DNA from: Nitrogeniibacter sp050293885
GTDB lineage: Bacteria; Pseudomonadota; Gammaproteobacteria; Burkholderiales; Rhodocyclaceae
Length of the DNA stretch: 50,260 bases
NCBI GenBank assembly: GCA_050293885.1
Contig: JBNKNO010000019.1
Span: forward strand, 1 to 50,260
Direction of reading: 5' to 3'
Part shown: positions 42,452 to 50,260 of the stretch, in pieces
Layout: each line of letters opens with the position of its first letter
How positions within the stretch are numbered: the stretch's first letter is position 1
Program-made: the position numbers and the translations under genes
The notes under the pieces: generated by a model
What the model was told of the DNA's origin: nothing
Databases searched by the model: none
What the model saw: the letters and a program-made list of their open reading frames with translations, nothing else

Positions 42452-43853
42452 GCAAGGAATACAAGGATCTGGTTGTCGGATTGGATATCGGCACCTCGAA
42501 GATCTCATGTCTCGTCGCGGAAGTGCGACCTGACGGCGGCCTCAANNNNNNNNNNNNNNNNNNNNNNNNNNNNNNNNNNNNNNNNNNNNNNNNNNNNNNN
42601 NNNNNNNNNNNNNNNNNNNNNNNNNNNNNNNNNNNNNNNNNGATCTGGTTGTCGGATTGGATATCGGCACCTCGAAGATCTCATGTCTCGTCGCGGAAGT
42701 GCGACCTGACGGCGGCCTCAATGTCATCGGACTCGGTACGCATCCCTCCAGCGGCCTGAGGCGCGGCGTGGTGGTCAACATCGAGGCCACCGTCGACGCC
42801 ATCTCGCGCGTGATCCAGGAAGTCGAACTGATGGCCGACTGCAAAATCACCGACGTCTATACCGGCATCGCGGGCAGCCACATCAAGAGCTTCAACTCCA
42901 ACGGCATGGTGGCCATCAAGGACAAGGAAGTCACCCCGATGGACGTCGAGCGCGTCATCGAGGTGGCACGCGCCATGCCGATTCCCGCCGACCAGCAGAT
43001 CCTTCACATCCTCACCCAGGAATTCATCATCGACGGTCAGGACGGCGTGCGCGAACCGATCGGCATGAGCGGCGTGAAACTCGAAGTGAAGGTGCACATC
43101 GTCACCGGCGCAGTGTCGGCCGCGCAGAACGTCATCAAGTGCGTGCGTCGCTGCGGCCTGGAAGTGATGGACCTGATCCTGCAGCCGCTGGCCTCCAGCT
43201 ACGCCACCTTGTCGGAAGACGAAAAAGGGCTGGGCGTGTGCCTGGTCGACATCGGCGGCGGCACCACTGACCTGGCGGTATTCACCCAGGGCGCCATTCG
43301 CCATACCGCCGTGATTCCGGTGGCGGGCGATCAGATCACCAACGACATCGCCATGGCGCTGCGTACGCCGACCGCCGAGGCTGAGGAAATCAAGATTCGT
43401 CACGGCGTGGCCATGAGCTCGCTGGCCGATCCGGACGAGATGATCGAAGTGCCGGGCGTCGGCGACCGGCCGCCACGCCGGCTCTCACGTCAGGCGCTGG
43501 CCGATGTGATCGAGCCGCGGGTGTCGGAATTGTTCGAGCTGGTGCAGTCGGAGTTGCGTCGCAGCGGTTACGAGGAGTTGCTGTCGTCCGGGCTGGTGCT
43601 GACCGGCGGCGCGTCGATCATGGACGGCATGGTCGAGCTCGGCGAAGAGATTTTCCACCTGCCGGTGCGCGTGGGTGCGCCGCAGTATGCCGGCGGACTT
43701 GCCGACGTGGTGTGTCAGCCGCGTTACGCCACCGCCATGGGCTTGATCGCCGAGGGCATCGCGCAGCGCAGACGCGGTATCCAGGCGCGCGAAACACATA
43801 GTTTCCGACATGTTTTCGGCCGTGTGAAAGCGTGGTTTGAACGGAATTTCTAG
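42448..43853 (+). CDS. ftsA: cell division protein FtsA (interrupted by assembly gap)
   Basis: Starts MSKEYKDLVVGLDIGTSKISCLVAEV. Actin-fold motifs continue after the gap: CLVDIGGGTTDLAVF, VAGDQITNDIA, SGLVLTGGASIMDG, and the amphipathic membrane-targeting helix at the C-terminus (RVKAWFERNF). FtsA tethers FtsZ to the membrane. The 96-N gap (42546-42641) is flanked by an identical 80-bp sequence (42466-42545 and 42642-42721). The offset is 176 bp, so as written the frame breaks; collapsing the copies restores one frame of 409 residues, the expected length. It is therefore not a pseudogene. Confidence 0.95.
42546..42641. other. assembly gap (96 N) flanked by identical 80-bp ends
   Basis: Bases 42466-42545 equal 42642-42721. 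The join lies in the first 100 bases of ftsA and shifts the frame only because of the arbitrary N count. Confidence 0.95.
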
Positions 43854-44000
43854 GCCGGCGGCATGCCGGGGTGTATGAATTTGTGAGTTGCCTGTCGTTT
43901 TCGGTTATTTAGTTATAGAATGCTGCATCAATACTAGATACCGTATGGCGCGGGCGAGAAAGTGACTTTTTTAAAGTCAGTTTTCAAGGAGGCTAGGCAT
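43854..44000. promoter_or_regulatory. ftsA-ftsZ intergenic leader with hairpin and possible ftsZ promoter
   Basis: This is the first sizeable break in the otherwise overlapping dcw genes after the rsmH-ftsL insert. TATAGA at 43914-43919 with a loose TTGCCT 20 bp upstream (43888-43893) may be a promoter, but spacing is poor. A perfect 7-bp hairpin TGACTTT/AAAGTCA (43963-43979, 3-nt loop) ends 6 nt before the ribosome-binding site AAGGAGG (43986-43992). The hairpin could tune ftsZ translation. Confidence 0.4.
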
Positions 44001-45134
44001 ATGTTTGAAATCGTTGAAAAGGAACCGGTCGGCACCGTGATCAAGGTGGTCGGACTCGGTGGCGCCGGCGGTAACGCCGTCGATCACATGATTCGCGAAA
44101 GCGTCCATGGTGTTGAGTTCATCACCGCCAATACCGATGCCCAGGCGCTGTTGCGTAATCTGGCCTCGGGCAAGGTGCAGCTGGGTAACTCCGGGCTGGG
44201 CGCAGGCGCCAAACCGGAAGCCGGCCGTTGCGCCGCGCAGGAAGCGCGCGACGAGCTCGCCGAGGCCATTCGCGGCGCCCACATGGTATTCATCACCGCC
44301 GGCATGGGCGGGGGCACCGGCACCGGCGCCGCGCCCGTGGTGGCAGAAATCGCCAAGGAAATGGGTATCCTCACCGTTGGTGTGGTCACCAAGCCCTTCG
44401 ATTTCGAAAACCGCGATCGCGTGGCCGACAGCGGTATCGACGAGCTCTCCCGCCATGTCGATTCGCTCATCGTGGTGCTCAACGACAAGCTCATGGAAGT
44501 GCTGGGTGACGACGCCAGTCTCGAAGACGGCTTCCGCGCTGCCGACAACGTGCTGCGCAACGCCGTGGGCGGTATCGCCGAGATCATCAACATCCCGGGT
44601 CTGGTGAACGTCGATTTCCAGGACGTGCGTACCGTGATGGCCGAGATGGGCCGCGCCATGATGGGCTCCGCCGAAGCCAGCGGCATCGATCGTGCGCGCA
44701 TCGCAGCCGAGCAGGCCGCCGCCAGTCCGCTGCTCGAAGGGGTCGAGCTCTCCGGCGCCCGTGGCGTGCTGATCAACATCACCGCCAGCCGCTCGCTGAA
44801 GATGTCGGAAGTGAAGGAAGCGGTCAATACCGTGCGCGCCTTCGCCGCCAAGGACGCCTTCGTGATCTATGGCACCGTGTTCGAGGAGTCCATGGAAGAC
44901 AACATCCGTGTCACCGTGGTGGCCACGGGGTTGGGCAAGCCGGCGGTTGCCAGCAAGCCGCTCATGGAAGTGGTGCAGGGCACGGGTACCTATGGCCCGA
45001 TGGATGGCAGCATGGCCGACATCGATGTCCCGGCGGTGATCCGCAGCGGGCGCCGTACGACGGTCGAAGCCATGAGCGCCAGTGGTGTCGGCACCTACGA
45101 CATCCCGGCTTTCCTGCGCAAGCAGGCTGACTGA
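44001..45134 (+). CDS. ftsZ: cell division GTPase FtsZ
   Basis: 377 residues from ATG 44001 with AAGGAGG 8 bp upstream. Tubulin-like motifs: VVGLGGAGGNAVDHMI, ITANTDAQAL, the GTP-binding GMGGGTGTGAAPVVAEIAKE, FDFENRDR, and the T7-loop region EDGFRAADNVL. The C-terminal peptide DIPAFLRKQAD binds FtsA and ZipA-type partners. The linker between core and tail is short (roughly 45 residues). It polymerises into the Z ring. Confidence 0.98.
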   Translation: MFEIVEKEPVGTVIKVVGLGGAGGNAVDHMIRESVHGVEFITANTDAQALLRNLASGKVQLGNSGLGAGAKPEAGRCAAQEARDELAEAIRGAHMVFITAGMGGGTGTGAAPVVAEIAKEMGILTVGVVTKPFDFENRDRVADSGIDELSRHVDSLIVVLNDKLMEVLGDDASLEDGFRAADNVLRNAVGGIAEIINIPGLVNVDFQDVRTVMAEMGRAMMGSAEASGIDRARIAAEQAAASPLLEGVELSGARGVLINITASRSLKMSEVKEAVNTVRAFAAKDAFVIYGTVFEESMEDNIRVTVVATGLGKPAVASKPLMEVVQGTGTYGPMDGSMADIDVPAVIRSGRRTTVEAMSASGVGTYDIPAFLRKQAD

Positions 45135-45150
45135 CGCCGCTCCGCCCGAC

Positions 45151-45201
45151 CGGGCGCTCAGGGCACGAACGACCGCCTCCCGTTCGTGCCTCGGGCGCCC
45201 G
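45151..45201 (+). terminator. long hairpin after ftsZ, terminator-like without T tract
   Basis: Outer arms CGGGCGC (45151-45157) and GCGCCCG (45195-45201) and inner arms GGCACGAACG (45162-45171) and CGTTCGTGCC (45181-45190) form a 17-bp interrupted stem. No T-run follows, so it may act as an attenuator or a 3'-end stabiliser rather than a full terminator. Confidence 0.5.
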
Positions 45202-45231
45202 TCTGCGTTGACAGGCGCAATCGCATGCACG

Positions 45232-45240
45232 TGCTAGAAT
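45232..45240 (+). promoter_or_regulatory. lpxC: extended -10 promoter for lpxC
   Basis: TGCTAGAAT is an extended -10 (TGn followed by TAGAAT, five of six). A TTGACA occurs at 45208-45213 but 21 bp upstream, too far for a normal -35. Transcription would start near 45247, about 54 nt before the lpxC start codon. Confidence 0.5.
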
Positions 45241-45300
45241 TCAAGCAATTGTGCGCGGCACCATTTTATGCCGCGAATCGCGACGGATTCGCTTAAGGAC

Positions 45301-46218
45301 ATGATCAAGCAACGAACCCTGAAATCCTGTGTCTCGGCCACCGGCGTCGGTCTGCATGGTGGCCGCAAGGTCACGCTGACGCTGCGCCCGGCCGCGCCGG
45401 ATACCGGGGTCGTCTTTCATCGCGTCGACCTGAATCCCCCCGTGAGCATGCCGGCCGACCCCTATGGCGTGTGCGATACCCGCATGTGCTCGGGCCTGCA
45501 GAAGGGCGACGCCAAGGTCGGTACCGTCGAGCATCTGATGTCCGCGCTCTCCGGTCTGGGTGTCGACAACGTCCATGTGGACGTGAATGCGCCGGAAATT
45601 CCCATTCTCGACGGCAGTGCCAGTCCGTTCGTGTTTCTCGTCCAGTCCGCGGGCCTCGAAGAGCAGAACACGCCCAAGCGTTTCCTGCGCGTCAAGAAGG
45701 CCGTCGAGTACCGCGAAGACGACAAGTGGGTGCGTCTCGAACCCTACGACGGCTTCAAACTCACCTTTTCGATCGTCTTCAACCATCCGGCGATTTCGCG
45801 CACCGGTACCTCGGCGACGGTCGATTTTGCCGACCAGTCCTATGCCCGCGATGTGGCGCGAGCCCGCACGTTCGGCTTCACGCAGGATGTCGAAGTGCTT
45901 CGTGCCAACGGTCTGGGCCTCGGCGCGAGCATGGAAAACGCCATCGTGATGGACGAATACCGTGTGCTCAACATGGACGGCCTGCGCTACGGCGACGAGT
46001 TCGTCAAGCACAAGGTGCTCGACGCCATTGGCGACCTCTACCTGGCGGGGCATCCGCTGCTCGCGTCCTATTCGGCCTACAAGGCAGGGCACGCGCTCAA
46101 CAACCAGATTCTTCGTGTCTTGCTCGAAGACGAAAGCGCCTGGGAAATGGTGACTTTTGAAACCGCCACCAAGGCCGCGCCGGGTGTCGCCGGCATGTTC
46201 GAGCCGGTCTGGGGCTGA
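45301..46218 (+). CDS. lpxC: UDP-3-O-acyl-N-acetylglucosamine deacetylase
   Basis: 305 residues, as in E. coli. MIKQRTLKSCVSATGVGLHGGRKVTL, the zinc-ligand segment VEHLMSALSGLGVDNVHVDV, EIPILDGSASPF, and the second zinc region FVKHKVLDAIGDLYLAGHPL with the catalytic GHALNNQIL. It removes acetate from UDP-3-O-acyl-GlcNAc, the committed step of lipid A synthesis. AAGGAC precedes ATG 45301. Longer in-frame starts (45268) fall in the leader. Location after ftsZ is the standard end of the dcw cluster. Confidence 0.97.
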   Translation: MIKQRTLKSCVSATGVGLHGGRKVTLTLRPAAPDTGVVFHRVDLNPPVSMPADPYGVCDTRMCSGLQKGDAKVGTVEHLMSALSGLGVDNVHVDVNAPEIPILDGSASPFVFLVQSAGLEEQNTPKRFLRVKKAVEYREDDKWVRLEPYDGFKLTFSIVFNHPAISRTGTSATVDFADQSYARDVARARTFGFTQDVEVLRANGLGLGASMENAIVMDEYRVLNMDGLRYGDEFVKHKVLDAIGDLYLAGHPLLASYSAYKAGHALNNQILRVLLEDESAWEMVTFETATKAAPGVAGMFEPVWG

Positions 46219-46227
46219 TTCAAGCGA

Positions 46228-46416
46228 ATGTTCGTCATTCGACTCGCTGCCGTGCTCGCCCTCGTGAGTATTGGTGGTGCGCTTGTGCTCTATCTGCTGA
46301 CCGGAAATCCCCGCTACAAATCCTGGGCCGGGCGCTTTGCGCGCATCGGCGGGGTTGTCCTGCTCGTGTTCGTCGCCCTGTTGGTCATCGAGCGCCTGCT
46401 CGCGCCGATGTTCTGA
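46228..46416 (+). CDS. small two-helix membrane protein of unknown function
   Basis: 62 residues: MFVIRLAAVLALVSIGGALVLYLL, a basic loop (NPRYKSWAGRFARIGG), then VVLLVFVALLVIERLLAPMF. Two membrane helices with a positively charged turn. It begins 10 bp after lpxC and may be co-transcribed with it. I do not recognise a family name. Its codon use matches the neighbours and its hydrophobicity pattern is unlikely by chance, so I judge it a real gene. Confidence 0.7.
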   Translation: MFVIRLAAVLALVSIGGALVLYLLTGNPRYKSWAGRFARIGGVVLLVFVALLVIERLLAPMF

Positions 46417-46442
46417 GCGCGATCGCACACGGCGATCAGGCG

Positions 46443-46883
46443 CTAATCCTCACGCGTGCGCGTGCTGCGCACGAAGCGTTCGAGTGCCTCGCGCAGCGGA
46501 TCACCCTCGGGTAGGTGTTCGGCCAGTTCGTGTAATTCGTCCTGGGTGTGATGGCTGACCGTGCGGTTGAGCGGTTCGGGGGCCGCCGGCGCGGTTTCCG
46601 CGGGGCGCGTGGCTACCTTGATGTCCGCCAGCACGACGCCTTGCGCCGCGAGCGCGTTGAGCAGTCGCGGTGCCGCTTGCCGTAGCTTGGCCGCGACTGC
46701 GCCATTGCCGGCGTGCAGAATCAGTACATTTTCCTTCAGATTGGCGACATGGCACAGCCCCGCGAGGTAGGGGGGCAGCGCGTCGCTGACGTGGCGTTGC
46801 AGTTGGCTCAGGCGCGCCGCATGTGCGCTCAGACTTTCGAGCGTTGCCCCCGCGTCGACAAAGCGGTGGAGCGGTTGTGTCAT
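46443..46883 (-). CDS. dciA: DciA family protein (DUF721), putative replicative-helicase loader
   Basis: 146 residues, minus strand, between lpxC and secA where DciA/DUF721 genes are commonly found. The DUF721 core is visible: LSQLQRHVSDALPPYLAGLCHVANLKENVLILHAGNGAVAAKLRQAAPRLLNAL, that is, the alpha-beta module with the conserved basic and hydrophobic spacing. The C-terminal part (residues about 90-146) is acidic and disordered-looking. DciA proteins assist DnaB loading in bacteria lacking DnaC/DnaI; assignment here rests on family resemblance and context. Confidence 0.8.
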   Translation of the reverse strand: MTQPLHRFVDAGATLESLSAHAARLSQLQRHVSDALPPYLAGLCHVANLKENVLILHAGNGAVAAKLRQAAPRLLNALAAQGVVLADIKVATRPAETAPAAPEPLNRTVSHHTQDELHELAEHLPEGDPLREALERFVRSTRTRED

Positions 46884-46984
46884 GGCCGTGATCCGATGAG
46901 GTTGGGGCGCGCGTTCACTGGAAAGAGTCTGTCATGCCTGCCGTGCTAGTATTCGCATTTTGCCCGATCTGCCGCCCCAAAAAC

Positions 46985-49882
<2,898 letters not shown>

Positions 49883-49890
49883 CCGAATCC

Positions 49891-49920
49891 AACGGCGCCT
49901 GCGGGCGCCGTTTTCGTTTT
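49891..49920 (+). terminator. Rho-independent terminator after secA
   Basis: AACGGCGCC (49891-49899) and GGCGCCGTT (49904-49912) form a 9-bp perfect stem with a TGCG loop, followed by a T-rich tail (TTTTCGTTTT). It starts 8 bp after the secA stop. Confidence 0.93.
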
Positions 49921-49964
49921 CCGGTAGCACTCAAGCGCGGCCGTGCGTCTGCCGATAAGCCTGT

Positions 49965-50260
49965 ATGAACCCCGAACTCGATTTCGAAGATATTCCCCCG
50001 TTGCCAGGTGCCGCGCCGCAAGGTCTGTCGGAATGGCTTGTGCATATTCGCGAGCAGGACATGCCGGCTTTCGGCAACACCGTCGAAAGCGTACGCGGTC
50101 TGATCGCTGACGACATGGCGTCGGCCGGTCGATTGGCCAGTGTCATCCTGCGTGATCAGGCCATGACCACCAAGGTGCTGCGCCTGGCGAACAGTGCTTA
50201 CTTCAACACCGTGCGGCAGGGTGTGAGCACTATCAGCCGGGCCATCGTGGTGCTCGGATT
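49965..50260 (+). CDS. HDOD-domain protein, N-terminal part (truncated by window edge)
   Basis: The first 98 residues are present from ATG 49965. They show the start of an HDOD domain: LPGAAPQGL, LIADDMASAGRLASVILRDQAMTTKVLRLANSAYFN and the GVSTISRAIVVLGF motif. HDOD proteins are regulatory HD-like domains without phosphohydrolase residues, often fused to EAL, GGDEF or kinase domains; what follows lies outside the window. It is separated from secA by a strong terminator, so it has its own promoter within about 45 bp, which I cannot identify. Confidence 0.85.
   Translation, partial: MNPELDFEDIPPLPGAAPQGLSEWLVHIREQDMPAFGNTVESVRGLIADDMASAGRLASVILRDQAMTTKVLRLANSAYFNTVRQGVSTISRAIVVLG

Noticed and set aside
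42448..42760. ftsA as a pseudogene with a frameshift
   Set aside because: The shift occurs only across Ns; collapsing the duplicated flank restores a full-length FtsA.
45208..45213. TTGACA as -35 box of the lpxC promoter
   Set aside because: It lies 21 bp from the TAGAAT hexamer, beyond the usual 16-18 bp; the extended -10 (TGn) is the better explanation.

Overview
The window reads as chromosome of a high-GC betaproteobacterium, most likely Rhodocyclales (Thauera/Azoarcus/Denitromonas-like). The basis is gene order (aroQ-accB-accC-prmA-DUF3426; rsmI/yraN-diaA-dolP; a complete mraZ-to-lpxC dcw cluster followed by dciA and secA) and protein sequence. The placement is an inference; no 16S gene is present. 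It is a draft scaffold: six N-runs of 96-100 bases occur. Four are flanked on both sides by the same 77-80 bp, so four genes (the PfkB-type kinase, mpl, ftsA, secA) carry an artificial internal duplication plus Ns. I treat these genes as intact.

Layout. (1) 1-7159: end of a surface-polysaccharide (O-antigen type) cluster, with a truncated DegT-type aminotransferase, a WbqC-family protein, two glycosyltransferases, an SDR sugar reductase/epimerase, a PglC-like initiating phosphosugar transferase and a WbpM-type 4,6-dehydratase. Positions 1333-3584 are visibly more AT-rich than the rest. The last three genes fit synthesis of a UDP-linked 2-acetamido-2,6-dideoxyhexose and its loading onto undecaprenyl phosphate. 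(2) 7168-13180: apaH, then convergent olsA/olsB (ornithine lipids), a divergent GT4 glycosyltransferase, a PfkB-type kinase, a glycine-zipper lipoprotein and dgkA. Between olsB and the glycosyltransferase lie two oppositely oriented arrays of 11-bp-spaced TGTCA-like repeats that resemble PhoB boxes, which suggests a phosphate-starvation membrane-remodelling module. (3) 13277-19703, minus strand: DUF3426 zinc-ribbon protein, prmA, accC, accB, aroQ, a TlpA-like thioredoxin and a conserved protein with a nucleotidyltransferase-like motif. (4) 19796-26367: mpl, dolP, diaA, yraN, rsmI, pyrC, a small lipoprotein and a DUF3025 protein. (5) 26376-26835: rnpB (RNase P RNA).

(6) 27028-46416: the dcw division and cell-wall cluster, mraZ-rsmH-ftsL-ftsI-murE-murF-mraY-murD-ftsW-murG-murC-[murB-like]-ddl-ftsQ-ftsA-ftsZ-lpxC, nearly all joined by 4-bp stop/start overlaps. 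The promoter carries four 10-bp-spaced MraZ-type repeats. Two oddities stand out: a GC-rich duplicated repeat inserted between rsmH and ftsL, and a MurB-like protein at the normal murB position that appears to have lost the catalytic and substrate-binding motifs of the family. (7) 46443-50260: dciA, secA with a strong terminator, and the start of an HDOD-domain gene cut by the window end.

The best candidates for something new are the degenerate MurB-like protein, the divergent Pho-box pair controlling lipid-remodelling genes, and the repeat insertion at the 5' end of ftsL.
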